Positions 22,601-35,045 of a DNA stretch of 64,000 nt are shown piece after piece. A model generated the notes under the pieces. The model did no database searches, was not told the origin of the DNA, and was given only the letters and a program-made list of their open reading frames with translations. Source of the stretch: Gracilariopsis chorda (lineage: Eukaryota; Rhodophyta; Florideophyceae; Gracilariales; Gracilariaceae); contig NBIV01000214.1 of assembly GCA_003194525.1 (NCBI GenBank), forward strand, positions 1 through 64,000, given 5' to 3'. Both the position numbers and the translations under genes were made by a program. Each line of letters starts with the position of its first letter. Position 1 is the first letter of the stretch.

Positions 22601-23633
22601 CTCCTCCTGGAGTTGCTGGTGAAGTCCCACTCGTTCCAATATCAATCGTGCAGCCACAGGGCTAAGAGGCTTGGTGAGGATGTCTGCGTCATTGTCTTCA
22701 CTGGCAACATACATCATAGATATGACTTTGTCCTTGACCAGTTGCCTGATGAAGTGCACCTTGACATCTATATGCTTCGCACGACCAGAAGGGCAACGTT
22801 CACCAACAGCCCATTCAATAGGACATTGGTTGTCCGAAAGGATTGGAACACTGTTATCAACTGCTATTCCACACTCTCTGAGCACAAAGGATACCAATAT
22901 CTCCTGAGCAGACATTACCAATGCATAGTATTCGGCCTCACCAGTGAAAAGTGCATCTGAGGACTGCTTAGGGGCACCATAGAAACATGAGCTGGAGCCA
23001 AGTTTAATCAAATACCCAGAAAAAGACTTGCGATCTGTGGTATCGCCAGCAAAATCAGAGTCTACCAAAGCATTTAACTCTAGACTTCTTTGGCGGTACA
23101 GTAAACCATGATCACCATTGCAACGTAGATATCCTAATACACGTTAGGCTGCTCGATGACAGTATGCAGTAGGAGCATTCTAGAAGCGTGCCAGTACAAG
23201 AACAGGAGCCAGTATGTCCAAATGCGTACGCAATGCCAAGTACAGCAGAGACCCGATCATCTGCTGATAGAATTGAACATAACATGGTGATTTATGCTCC
23301 TCCACATCAAGTGAAGAAGACAAAGATTCCACCATTGGGCTAGGTGCTGGTTTCGAATTCTGCAGTCAAAACCTGCGCAGTATCCCTTCGATATACATAG
23401 GTTGTCCAAGTTTTACACCCAACAGCTGGCCATTGGAGTCCGTCTTCCAGGTAAACTGAACACCTAGGTAGAGTCTGACACCATCCTCAACACGCAAATC
23501 ATACGTTGCCTTGAGCTCCTCCAAGATTCGGGACCGTTCTTCAGCACTTGGCGTGAAGATGAGAAGGTCTTCCACGTATATCAGGATGTACGCATAGGTA
23601 TTCGTGGTCCAATTGCGGAGGAACGCGCATGGT
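22601..23633 (-). pseudogene. Fragment H: copia RT second half and RNase H
   Basis: On minus the coding region starts at the LTR junction (23633) with ACCATG and reads TYAYILIYVEDLLIF, an RT active site with V-E-D in place of V-D-D. Stops interrupt 23070-23366. RNase H continues from 23068 (SDFAGDTTDRKSFSGY, DNQCPIEWA) to ADILTKPLSPVAARL, its stop overlapping the LTR start; AGGAGGAG before it is the polypurine tract. The first half of RT, integrase and gag are absent; the break is at the same RT codon as in elements B and C. Confidence 0.88.
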
Positions 23634-24412
23634 TGTTGATTTCGGAACATGGTCGAATGCCTGGAAGCCCTAGAACTTCATATTAGACTACTTCGAAACA
23701 AAGTTGCATATAACGATGGGCACTTTTGAGCACCTCCCTTGCAAAAGCGCATATGCGCGTGTGCTCGAACCCAACGTGAAACGGGCTTATGATTGGCTAC
23801 TGCATATGCCCATATGCATTACGTGGTTTACAAGTGGTATACATTGTATGGGTCATAGGCACCGCATAGGACACTTGGCATAATGTGAATGGAAAACGTA
23901 CATGAGATTCTGTGTGGCTGCACTGGTTTACAGGGACATCACGTTGCGGCAGACGTGTGATTGTGTGTGCCAGCTCGTGCATCGCACGCAATGGACTTCG
24001 GTTATCGATATGGATACAGTGTCATGTGACCTTATGCATTTTAATGGTCATGATGACGCAAGAAACTCATTATACAGGGCTGTGAAATGCTGGCACATTG
24101 TTGTCATGGTTGTTTCACTTACTGTGCCTCCTTGGCATGTGTTGGAATAATGTTATGCATGGTTGTAGTGAACTGTCACCAGTTTGTGCAACCCTTATTG
24201 TCTTATGTTTGAATATGATTGGTAGTACTGGCTGTCCGCACTTAGTGGTTAGGGTTTTTCTTGTAGTTGTAGTGCACTCTAGTGGTGCTATATAAGTTGC
24301 AGATGTAGCAACTCCAAGTAAACCACACAAAGCATGGCAACCTTCACTCTTTATTTTCTTTCTTTCTTTCCCTTTCATTTGCGTCGAAGCCCAACATCAT
24401 TTCATATCTACA
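23634..24412 (+). repeat. L3-type LTR, 5' LTR of element C
   Basis: A 779-bp LTR, TGTTGATTTCGGAACATGG to CATATCTACA. It is preceded by ATGGT, the reverse complement of the ACCAT at the other end of element C. TATATAAG is at 24289-24296. Confidence 0.88.
24289..24296 (+). promoter_or_regulatory. LTR TATA box (L3)
   Basis: TATATAAG lies about 116 bp before the LTR end. Inverted CCAAT motifs (GATTGG) occur upstream near 24218 and 23791. Confidence 0.6.
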
Positions 24413-24426
24413 GGTTATTGGCCCAG
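24413..24426 (+). other. Primer-binding site of element C
   Basis: GGTTATTGGCCCAG, the same single mismatch as at 21808-21821, directly after the LTR. Confidence 0.8.
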
Positions 24427-25073
24427 AGCGTTGATACTTGCAGACGTCGCTCCGTTTCAACTTCTTTTATTTTTGCGTGCGTGCGTAAGGTCGAGCTGAT
24501 ATCCGGCAAGAGACCAGCAGGGTTTAACTGGTGAAAGCATATCGCGCTTGTTAGTAACCTCCCTGGAACGTTTCGTACGGATTGAGCACCCTACTCGTGA
24601 AATGTGCAGAGTAGGGCAGGTCGCAGAGAATCGCACCACGCACCTGGAGAGAGCATCTAGGGTCCAGGGGTTCAACCCTTAGGGTAGCAGAGGTAGTTTT
24701 TTATATCAGGGCGCCCACTTTTATGAAGTGTCATCTTTTATCTTCTTTTTCGAGTGCGCTTCAGAGCCAGTTGTGAGTATACTCCAGGCGTCGAGGACCC
24801 GAACTTCGCCTGTGATTCGCGTACCGGACGCGTCTGGACGAGCATTGAGACTTGGTGACATGGTCTCCGCTGGCGCGCTCGCTGTTGAGTGTTGAGAATA
24901 CTCCACTCTAGTATCACCCTCATAGTGTGACATCCGCTATCAGTATAAAGCCGCACCTATCGAACAGCTCCTCTGTCTATTCTGATAGCGATTCTAAGCA
25001 TCGAGTCCCTCACTCTGCTTCATTTCCGAGCATTATGTGTTCCTATTTTGGTTACTGAACTCCTTCTGGAACT
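24427..25073 (+). mobile_element. Leader of element C
   Basis: Untranslated sequence up to the gag ATG at 25074. The first about 540 bases are the inverted twin of 21270-21807. Related leaders are at 31090-31740(-) and 37930-38584(+). Confidence 0.7.
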
Positions 25074-28000
25074 ATGTCAGACTCCGAAGTTGAGTCAGAA
25101 TCCACTTCTGGTGTGAAGATCGCGCGCTTCTACGGTAAGCGCGGCGAGGATTACACCCTCTGGCGACACCGTCTACGTGCCGCTTGTCGAATTAAAGGTG
25201 TCTGGAATGTTGTCATGTCAAGTTCGGAGGAGTCATCCAGTGCTATAATGACACAAGCGTCTGATTCTACTGCTACCCAGACCGCCTCCCGTATAGTTGC
25301 AAAGGGGTAAAAGGCATGTGCCATCCTCATGTGTGCACTTGGCGATGCCCCACTACGCGTTGTGATGGATGTGGATGATGGTCCTGGGCGTATGTTGAGA
25401 ATGCCAGATGCACGTTATGCCTCCAACCGAACAGTTTCTCGTATCGCTGTACAGACCCAACTGTTCCGAATGTCATATATTGGGCAAAATATGTCAGAAT
25501 ATGTGGAGCTGTTTGCCTCTTTATTCTCCCAATTAGACGGAATGGGGAACCATGCTGCCATTCCAGAGTCACATAAGGCTCCAATGCTACTAGCTTCTAT
25601 CAACCCCAACTGCTCACCAGAGTCAACTGCTGCAGCACTTAGACTAAGGAGATCTCGGAATTGACGTGGAACTATGTGGCAACTACCCTGATTGATGAGT
25701 ACAAAGCTCGAAAACTTGGTTCTGTCAGTGCCACTAGTGGTCGTAACCGCAAAGAGAACCGATGTAAAGGTAACGGCCGTTCTAGTGGACGTAACAAATT
25801 GTCAAATGGGGACGAAAATGATGGTAATATATCAGATTCCAACTCAAACATTGAGTCCAATGGGCGTGCTTGTGCTTTTGCCACCAAAAACAGTTACCAT
25901 TGCACTTTCTGCGAACAAGATGGCCACATGCAGGACCGATGCCACATGAGTCCTGACAATCCGGACAACCGTTTACCCAAAGTCATCTTGGACCAACTCA
26001 AAGCTGGTTCAGGTGACAAGTCTAAACAGTCTGGCAAGTCATCACGAAGGGGATCCAAGGTTGAGATCGCCGGAATGGGTGTCGAGAAGTCTACAGTGCT
26101 CCCATCTGTGTGTAAGGGCATGGATAAGTACGCGGATAGTGGTGCCACGTCCCATTTCTGTTATTCCGCCTATGCGTTTGTGCCCAACACATTGGTTGAC
26201 ATATCTCCGAGGCGTATTGAACTTGCTGACAATACCACGGTCACGGCCACACAACAAGGCGATGTTTTACTGCCCTTCGTCGAGGCTAACCTCCGATTGA
26301 CGGATGTACTACATGTCCTAGATTTTGGATAGAACTTAGTGTGTGTTGGTCGTATGGCCGATAAAGGAATACAGTCGCTGTTCGGCGCAAGTCATGTTCG
26401 CCTTACCCACGAAGAGGGGTTTGAAATTGGATGTGGTCAACGAGACACACACTCTAGGTTGTAAACGCTGCCATGTATCATCGAGCACACCGATCACACA
26501 AGGCTACTATCCGCAAAAGACCAAGACGTGACAAAGCTATGGCACCGCCGAGTTGCACATATGAACCCAAGAGAACTTCAAAAGGTACACGAGCAAATTG
26601 ATGGAGTGCCAAAGCTGAAACATATGGAGGAGGTATATCGACCATGCAGACTAGGCAAAGTGCATAAACTTCCGTTTTTGAGAAATTTCAAACGATCAAA
26701 GAAGATTGGAGACGTTTTGCACTCAGACATCATTGGTCCTCTGCTGCAATCGTTTCCAGATCATTTTCAGTATGCGTCTGCGTTTATCGATGACCGCTCT
26801 CGATATGCCTTCGTTGGCTTCACGCTGCATAGATCTGAAATTGGGGAAGTGTTTTGGGTATAAGGCAGAACCACCAGCAGCTTGGAGGAGCGCATGTGCT
26901 TGTTCAAAATTTGCACTCGGACAATGCAGAGGAGTACATTGCGTTACAAGAAAACGATGCCAATGGTCTGCAGGGAACTTCGTTCTCACCTCCTTATACA
27001 CCGGAATATAACGCAATTGCCGAGCGCATCAATCCCACTATGGAAGAAGCTGCTCGAGCTTTGCTGATTCAGGCCAACTTGCAGAAGTCCTATGGCCCTA
27101 TGCACTCAAATATGTTATTTATATTCGCAACAGAGTTCCACACTCTACCACTGGCTCGACTCCATACCTGTTGGTGACTGGTAATAAGCCATCATTGAAG
27201 CATGCTAGAGTGTTTGGATGCGCAGCATATGTATTGAAAATGAACCTGGACATAAAGTTCGAGTCTCGTGCACTTGAGGGAGTGTACTTGCAAACTCTGG
27301 AGCATGGTGTTTACGAGGTTGTGGTCACCGGTGACTATGAGATACCTCGATTTGTGAGGTCCCGGCATGTCTATTTTGATGAATCTACATTCCCTGGTGC
27401 CCCATACCTCGTAAAATCTATGGATGACGAAAGTGCATCAGACATTGACTATAATAGCACTGGGTATGAGAGCTCTAGTGACAGTTCGGATGAGTTTTCG
27501 CTCGATTAATTCGGAGAACCTAGGTCAGGCGCAGAAACCGATGCACAGGATGCACCAGACCAACCCACCGAAACTGTGAATGAGGTTCAAACTCCAAGAA
27601 TTGGCAATACTGCGAGCGATACCAATTCTGTGGAGAACGCGAACGAGGATTCTATTGATATTGATGAGTCCAATGTTCATCCCGAACCAGAATCTAGATA
27701 CCCTCGTCGCAGTCGGCGTGCACCACAGCGCTGGTAGAATATGGCTGTTGCCGCTACCTCTCAAGTCGAAGTGACCACAAGTGACGACCCAACACTTCAG
27801 GAGGCATTATCTTCAACTCCATCGGAAAGAGCACAATTGGTAGAGTGCCATTGATGAAGAGCTCACATCACTAAGCGACAAAGGTACTTGGGTTCCAGAT
27901 GACTCACCGCAGTCACAGCCTTTACCTACAAATGTCATTCTTAAAGTTAAACGTGATGCAGACGCCTCAGTGGACCGATTCCGAGCTCGAATCGTAGCAG

Positions 28001-28324
28001 GGGGGAACCCCCAGACATATGGTCAGGATTACATGGAGACGTATGCACCGGTTGTATTTTTCAACTTGGTTCGCATGTTCTTGGAACTCATGCTGTGCAT
28101 GCAAATGTATGTCGCACAGGTTGACATCAAGACCGCGTTCCTCAATGGTGACCTAAAGGAAGACGTTTGGATAATGTCTACGCGTGGTATACCTGGGCGG
28201 AAGTCGCGTTGTTTTAAACTGCTAAAGGCCATATATGGACTGAAACAGGCTCAAGCTGCGTGGCACACCAAGTTCAGTACTGATATAAAAGGCTTGGGAT
28301 TTGAAGAACGGCCTAGTGCACCAT
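25074..28324 (+). pseudogene. Element C: copia gag-protease-integrase-RT (first half)
   Basis: Gag opens at 25074 (MSDSEVESESTSGVKIARFY). The knuckle CTFCEQDGHMQDRC is near 25910, protease YADSGATSHF near 26140, integrase HSDIIGPL near 26725, HSDNAEEY near 26918 and HNAIAERIN. RT runs from about 27960 (RARIVAGGNPQTYGQDYMETY) to ERPSAP at 28324, where an inverted L2 LTR takes over. Stops or shifts occur near 25310, 25660, 26330, 26860, 27170, 27507 and 27735. It is an inverted duplicate of element B with the same 3' break; the rest of RT and RNase H are missing. Confidence 0.9.
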
Positions 28325-29135
28325 TGTAGATATGAAATGATGTTGGGCTTCGACGGAAATGAAAGGGAAAGAAAGAAAATAAATAAAGAGTGAAGGTTAC
28401 CAGGCTTGGGGGCAAGTCTAGTTGGTACTGCGACTTCAAAGTCTTATCTAGCACCTCTAGTTTGCACTAACACTACAAAAAAGCCCTACACGACTAAGTG
28501 AGGACACCAATACTACCAATCATAATCAAACATAACACAATAAGGGTTGCACACACTGATTACAGCTTAGTACAACCATGCATAAAAACATAACAACACA
28601 TTACAACAACGCACACCAAGTGAAACAAGCAGCCAATAATGGGCAACAAGTGAACCAGACATGCTAACAATGTGCCACCATGTGAAAGCACGGTGTAAAC
28701 ACTTACTTGCATCATCATTACTGTGACAAAGCACAAATTCACATGCCACCGCATCCGTGTGCATACCCTAGGTGTGTCGCGTGCATGGCACGTGCTTACT
28801 TTCACGACTGCACATATGCAACACCTGCATGTACCTGTTAACCAGATGTACCCACACGTATTCCTAAGTACCATGGCCATTCACCTTATGTCAAGTGGCC
28901 AGGTCCATGCCCATGACCCATACGATGCACAACACTTGTAACCAATGCATTGCATATGAGCATATGCAGTAGCCAATCATATGCCCGTTTCACTTTGGGT
29001 TTGAGAACACACGCATATGCGCTTTTGCAAAGCATCTCTCAAAATCAGCCCTCCGTTATATGAAACTTTGTTTCCAAGTGCTGCACCATGATGTCCCCGG
29101 ACTACCAGGCATCCGACCATGTGCTAACATCAACA
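28325..29135 (-). repeat. L2-type LTR, 3' LTR of element F
   Basis: An 811-bp LTR. On plus it starts TGTAGATATGAAATG, joined directly to ACCAT of element C. The TATA position reads CTTATCTAG on plus, so the box is mutated. Confidence 0.85.
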
Positions 29136-31089
29136 ATCCTCCTCGAGTTTCTTGGAATCACCATGCTCCAGAGTCTGCAAATACACTCCCTCAAGTGCAC
29201 GAGACTCGAACTTTGTGTCTGGGTTCATTTTCAATATATATGCTGCCTATCCAAACGCTTTATCATACTTCAACGACGGCTTACCACGACCCACCAAAAG
29301 GTATAGATTCAGACCTGTGGTAGAGTGGAGAGATCTATCCCATATACAAATATCATTTTTCAATGCATACGGCGACTAGCATTCTTGCCAGTGTGCCTGA
29401 ACCAGTAAAGCTCGAGCAGATCCTAGCATTGTGCGATTGATGCGCTCGGCAATGGCATTATGGTCTGGTGTGTAGGGAGGTGAGAATATCATTCCCTGCA
29501 GACCATTCTTGGTTGGGTCTTGGAGAGCAATGTACTTTTCGGCATTGTTTGCATGCAAATTCTGAATATGCACATGCGCTCCTCCAACATTATGAGGTAA
29601 CAAGTGCGCTCCTCCAACCTGCGGGAGATTTCGCCCAACATCAGGAAACACTGCACTAACACCATAGCTATGCCAAAACGAAGTCGTTATGCTCAATCGG
29701 ATTTGGCAGCGTGTACAAACGAGAGGGCATGTCACGTTGCCCACATCCAATCTCTAACCCATCTTCGTGTATAACACAAACCTCATTCGCACAGAAAAAA
29801 GACTGAATGCCTTTATCGGCCATACGACCTACAGGAACCAAGTTGTATCAAAGATCTGGGACTAGAAGTACATCTGTCAACCTGAAGTTAGCCTCCGAAA
29901 AAGGGAATATTACATCCCCTTTTTGTGTAACAGAGAATGTAGTGTTGTCAGTGACCTTAATCGTCCTTTGCTGTATGTCAACCAATGTGTTCGGGACGAA
30001 CGCAGAAGAACAAGTGAAAAAGTGGGATGTGGCACCACTGTCCGCGTAGGTGTCTATGGAAGTAGATGAAGGGGGCACCACTGCAGACTTTTCAGCAGAC
30101 ATTGCAGCGATCTCAATCTTAGAATCCTTTCGTAATGACCTTCCGGAGTGCTTGAGTTTGTGACTGGAACTAGTTTTCAGTTTCTCCAAGATAGCTCTAG
30201 GCAGGTGATTGTCTGGATTGTCAGGATTCATGTGACATCGGTCCTGCGTGTGACCATCTCTGTCACAGAAGCTGCAATGATAACTATTTTTGCCTGCAAT
30301 AGCATAAGCGTGTCCGTTGTAGTCATTGTCTGAATTGGGATCTGATGTACTTCCATCAATGTCATAAATACTTGACGATGTGGTGTGTCCACTTAAACGG
30401 CTACTGCCCTTACGTCTGCTCTTCATGCGTTTGCGACTATGAGCAGAACCAGCTGAATCAATTTGGCGAGCATTTTTTGTATATGAGGGTAGTGGCCACG
30501 TAGTCCCATGTCAATTACGAGATGTCCTTTGTCCGAAGTGCTGCAGCCGTTGACTCCAGTGAGCTGTTGGGATCAATAGAGGCTAAAATCATTGGCGCCT
30601 GGTGGGATTCGGGAATGGCAGCATCCTTCCCCATTCGGTCTAGCTACGAGAATAGAGAGGCAAACTGGTCGACATAGTCCGATATATCCTGACCATTATA
30701 GGACATTCGGAATAGCTGGGTCTATACAGCAATACGTGACACTGTCCAGTTAGATGCATACCTTGCATCAAGAGGTTGGAGCATATGCCCAGGGTCATCA
30801 TCGACGTCTATAACCACACGCAGAGGGGCATCTCCAAGTGCGCATATTATGATTGCGCATGTCTTTTCACGTTTGGCAAGTACATGGAGAGTGGTCCGCG
30901 GAGCACTTGAGACCGACACCTGCGTCGTGGTATCACTGGATGACCCCTCCAAGCCTGAGATTACGACATTCCAGACTTCTTTGATGCGACATGCAGCCCG
31001 TAGACCATGTCTCCATAACATATAATCTTCACCACGTTTACCATGGAAGCGCGGGATTTTCACACCAAAGGTGGTTTCGGACTAAACTT
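29136..31089 (-). pseudogene. Element F gag-protease-integrase remnants
   Basis: Gag opens near 31063 (FHGKRGEDYMLWRHGLRAAC). The knuckle CSFCDRDGHTQDRC is near 30265, protease YADSGATSHFF near 30040, and integrase fragments from 29750 carry TPDHNAIAERINRT. At about 29155 integrase is joined directly to the polypurine tract (CTCGAGGAGGAT on minus) of the 3' LTR, deleting RT and RNase H. Around 29590-29720 sequence is scrambled by a small duplication and a deletion that removes the integrase zinc domain. Confidence 0.8.
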
Positions 31090-31740
31090 CAGAGTCAGAC
31101 ATTGTTCAAAAAAGAGTTCAAATACCAAAGTAAATAAAACAAATGTACCAGAGTGAGGGACTCGATGCCTTGATTCGACGATCAGGTGGGATTGAAGAGA
31201 ATGATCGCGGTACAGCCGCTGAAATGTAGCTGATGTCACACTAAGAAAACGATACTGGAGTGGAGATTTGTCGACACTCATTAGCTAGGATGGCAGCGGA
31301 GACCGTGTAACCAAGTCTCAACGCTCAGTAGGACGAGTCCCGTATGCGAATCACAGGCGGAGTTTGGGTACTCTACGCCCGGAGTATACTCACAAGTGGC
31401 TCTGAAGCGCACTCGGAAAAGAAAATAATACGATGAAACTTCGTAAACGTCGGCGCACTGACAGGAAAAACTACTTCCGCTACCCTAAGGGTTGAACCCC
31501 TGTACCCTGGATGCTCTCTCCAGGTGCGAGGTGCGATATTCTTCGACCTGCCCTACTCCGCGCAGTTCACCAGTAGGGTGCTCAATCCGTACGAAACGTA
31601 CCAGAGAGGTTACTAACAAGCGCGATATGCTTCCACCGGTTAACCCCTGCTGGTCTCTTGAGGGATATCAGCTCGATCTTACGCGGGCACGCAAAAATAA
31701 AAGATGTTTAAACGTAGCGACGTCTGCAAATATCGACGCT
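31090..31740 (-). mobile_element. Leader of element F
   Basis: Homologous to the leaders at 24427-25073 and 37930-38584, in minus orientation. No gene is present. Confidence 0.7.
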
Positions 31741-31754
31741 CTGGGCCCATAACC
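31741..31754 (-). other. Primer-binding site of element F
   Basis: On minus GGTTATGGGCCCAG, a perfect match to the initiator tRNA-Met anticodon-arm complement. Confidence 0.85.
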
Positions 31755-32579
31755 TGTTGATATGAAATGATGTTGATAGATGATGTTGGGCTTCGGCGGA
31801 AATGAAATGGAAAGAAAGAAAGAAAAGAAACAGTGAAGGTTGCCAGCATTGGGGGCACGTTTACTTGGTACTGCGACTTTCGAGTCTTATATAGCACATC
31901 TACGTCCCGCTAGCACTACAAGAAAACCCTACACCACTAAGTGGGGACACCCAGTACTACCAATCATATTCAAACATAACACAATAAGGGTTGCACACAC
32001 TGATTACAGCTACGTAAAACCACGCATAACAATATAACAACAAACTACAACCATGCACACCAAGTGAAATAAGCAGCCAACAATGCGCAACAAGTGAACC
32101 AGACATGCTAACAATGTGCCACCATGTGACAGCACGGTGTAAACACTTACTTGCATGATCATTACTGTGACAAAGCACAAATTCACATGCCACCGCATCC
32201 GTGTACATACCATAGGTGTGTTGTGTGCATGGCACGTGCTTACTTGCACGACTGCACATATGCAACACCTGCATGTACCTGTAAACCAGATGCACCCACA
32301 CATATTCCTAAGTACCATGCACATTCACCTTATGCCAAGTGGCCAGTTCCATGCCCATGGACCTTACAATGCACAACACGTGTAACCAATGCATTGCATA
32401 TGAGTATATGCAGTAGCCAATCATATGCCCGTTTCACGTCGGTTTTGAGAACACACGCATATGCGCTTTTGCAACGCAGCTTTCAAAAACAGCCCTGCGT
32501 TATATGAAACTTTGTTTCCAAGTGCTGCACCATGATGTCCCAGGACTACCAGGCACTTGACCATGTGCTAACATCAACA
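31755..32579 (-). repeat. L2-type LTR, 5' LTR of element F
   Basis: An 825-bp LTR, TGTTGATGTTAGCACATGG to CATATCAACA on minus, with a TATA box at 31886-31893 (CTTATATA on plus). It is very close to the inverted copy 34235-35045. Confidence 0.88.
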
Positions 32580-33512
32580 ACTAGTATAATCTGATTTACT
32601 CTCGTCATCCATGTAGTTGCTAGGATATGGTGCACCAGGGAACCTATAATCATTAAAGGTGACATGACGTGACCCTACTACGCGAGTATTATGGTCGTCA
32701 TCACTAACTAGAACCTCGTAAACACCATACTCAAGAGTCTGCAAGTACACTCTCCCCAGTGCACGAGACCCGAACGTGGTGCCCGGATTCATTTTTAATA
32801 CGTATGCGGCACATCTGAATACTCTGACGTACGTCAAAGAAGGCGTAGTTCCAGTCAGTAGGACATACGGAGTCACGCCAGTCATGAAGTGCGGCACTCT
32901 ATTGCGAACATAAATCACATGTTTTAGTGCGTACGACCACAAAAAATCTGGAAGATTGGCTTCAATGAGCAAAGCTCGGGCAGCTTCAACCATAGTGCGA
33001 TTGATGTGCTCTGCAACAGCATTATGTTCTGGGGTATACGGTGGAGAAAAAGATACCTCCTGGAGACCATTCTTGGGATTCTTTTGCAAGGAAATGTACT
33101 CTTCTGCGTAGTCAGAGCGCAGTTTTTGAATAAGCACATGTTCTCCTCCAAGCTGTTTGAGCTTCTGCCTCACACCCAGGAATACTTCACTTATCTCACA
33201 CCTTTGCATCATGAACCCAAGTACTGCGTATCGCGAGTGATCATTCACAAATCCAGACGCATAGCGGAATCGGTCTGGGAATGATGGCACTAACGGACCC
33301 ATAATGTCTGAGTGCACAATGTTCCCAACGTTCTCGGCTCGTTTAAACTTGCCCAAAAATGGCAGCTCATGTGCCTTGCCAAGGCGACATGACGGACATA
33401 CCCCCTCCATGCACTTGATATTTGGGACTCCGAAGACATGTTCGTGAACCTGTTCTAGGTCATGCTCATTCATATTTGCCAGTCAGCGATGCCACAGTGA
33501 ACTTGTGCGGTC
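32580..33512 (-). pseudogene. copia integrase fragment, minus
   Basis: An open frame of about 299 residues, 33473 to 32574: the end of the zinc domain (CPSCRLGKAHELPFLGK), core with HSDIMGPLVPSFPDRF, RSDYAEEY and HNAVAEHIN (usual E-R replaced by E-H), and the C-terminal VFRCAAYVLKMNPGT segment. It ends at SDYTS against the LTR at 32579. Its twin in plus orientation is 35046-35760. Gag and RT are missing on this strand. Confidence 0.88.
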
Positions 33513-34234
33513 GTCTTCACTTGATGTGGAGGAGGATAAGTTACCGTATTAAGTCCAGTTGTATCAGCAGATGATCGGGTCTCTGCTGTACCTGGCATTA
33601 CGCACCCGTTTGGACATATTGGCACCTGTACTTATCTTAGCACGGTTCCAGAGAGCACCAAATCGATATTGTCACCAGGCGGTGAAGCGTGTTCTGAGGT
33701 ATTTACGCGGTACTGCTCACCATTAACTTGTGTATCACTCTGGGAACCTCCTGCTGAATGGTTATCTAGACTCTGATTACGCAGGTGATACCACTGATCG
33801 GAAGTATTTGTCTGGCTTTACGATCAAACTTGGGTCATGTGTTTGTTTCTACGGTGCCCGTAAGCAGGCGTCGGTGGCATTGTCTACAGGCGAGTCTGAG
33901 TACTACGCATTGGTGATGGCATGTCAAGAGCTAATGTGGATATCTCGAGTACTTGGAGAATGTGGATTATTGGTTTATGATAATACTCCACTACGCTCAG
34001 GCACCCAATGTGCGGTTGAGTGGGCCATTGGTGAGCGTTGCCCCTCTAGACGTGCCAAAAACATTGACGGGTAGGTACAATTTGTACGGGAGTTGGTCGA
34101 GAGCAAGCTGATAAGTGTGGAGTATGTGCCAAAGTGAGGACAATGATGCTGAAATATTCACTAAGCCATTTAGTCCTGTTATGACACAATTGATCTTCGA
34201 TCGAGTTGATCTAAACTGGGAACTCGAGGAAGAG
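33513..34234 (+). pseudogene. copia RT tail and RNase H fragment
   Basis: This starts with the RT-RNase H connection (YQQMIGSLLYLALRTRLDI), then the RNase H segment SDYAGDTTDRKYLSGF and on to a degraded ADILTKP-like end near 34160, followed by a purine tract (CTCGAGGAAGAG) and the LTR at 34235. It abuts the reverse-oriented integrase at about 33512, so the junction is an inversion breakpoint. Stops at 33727 and 34073 and a shift near 34130 make it non-functional. Confidence 0.85.
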
Positions 34235-35045
34235 TGTTGATGTTAGCACATGGTCTAGTGCCTGGTACTCCTGGGACATCATGGTGCAGCACTTGGAAAC
34301 AAAGTTTCATATAACGAAGGGCTGTTTTTGAGAGCTGCTACGCAAAAGCGCATATGCGTGTGTTCTCAAAACCGACGTGAAACGGGCATATGATTGGCTA
34401 CTGCATATACTCATATGCAATGCATTGGTTGCACGTCTTGTGCATCGTAAGGGCCATGGGCATGGAACTGGCCACTTGGCATAAGGTGAATGTGCATGGT
34501 ACTTAGGAATATGTGTGGGTACATCTGGTTTACAGGTACATGCAGGTGCTGCATATGTGCAGTCGTGCAAGTAAGCACGTGCCATGCACGCGACACACCT
34601 AGTGTATGCACACGGATGCGGTGGCATGTGAATTTGTGCTTTGTCACAGTAATGATGATGCAAGTAAGTGTTTACACAGTGCTGTCACATGGTGGCACAT
34701 TGTTGGCATGTGTGGTTCACTTGTTGCGCACTGTTGGCTGCTTGTCTCACTTGGTGTGCACGGTCGTAGTTTGTTGTTATGTTGTTATGCGTGGTTGTAC
34801 GTAGCTGTAATCAGTGTGTGCAACCCTTATTGTGTTATGTTTGAATATGATTGGTAGTATTGGGTGTCCGCACTTAGTGGTGTAGGGTTTTCTTGTAGTG
34901 CTAGTGCGACGTAGATGTGCTATATAAGACTCTGAAGTCGCATTACCAAGTACACTCCCGCCAAGCCTGGCAACCTTCACCCTTTCTTTTCTTTCTTTCT
35001 TTCCCTTTTATTTCCGTCGAAGCCCAACATCATTTCATATCAACA
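34235..35045 (+). repeat. L2-type LTR, plus orientation
   Basis: An 811-bp LTR, TGTTGATGTTAGCACATGG to CATATCAACA. TATATAAG is at 34921-34928. It lies downstream of an RNase H fragment as a 3' LTR should, but is followed at once by integrase sequence with no primer-binding site, leader or gag. Confidence 0.88.

Larger units (their letters stand above)
28325..32579 (-). mobile_element. Element F: L2-type copia element with internal deletion
   Basis: On the minus strand: 5' LTR 31755-32579, primer-binding site 31741-31754, leader, gag, protease, part of integrase, then a deletion to the polypurine tract and 3' LTR 28325-29135. The LTRs are similar (about nine in ten bases over the stretches compared). 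The flanking 5-mers differ (ACCAT left, ACTAG right), so the two ends may not come from one insertion. Confidence 0.75.
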
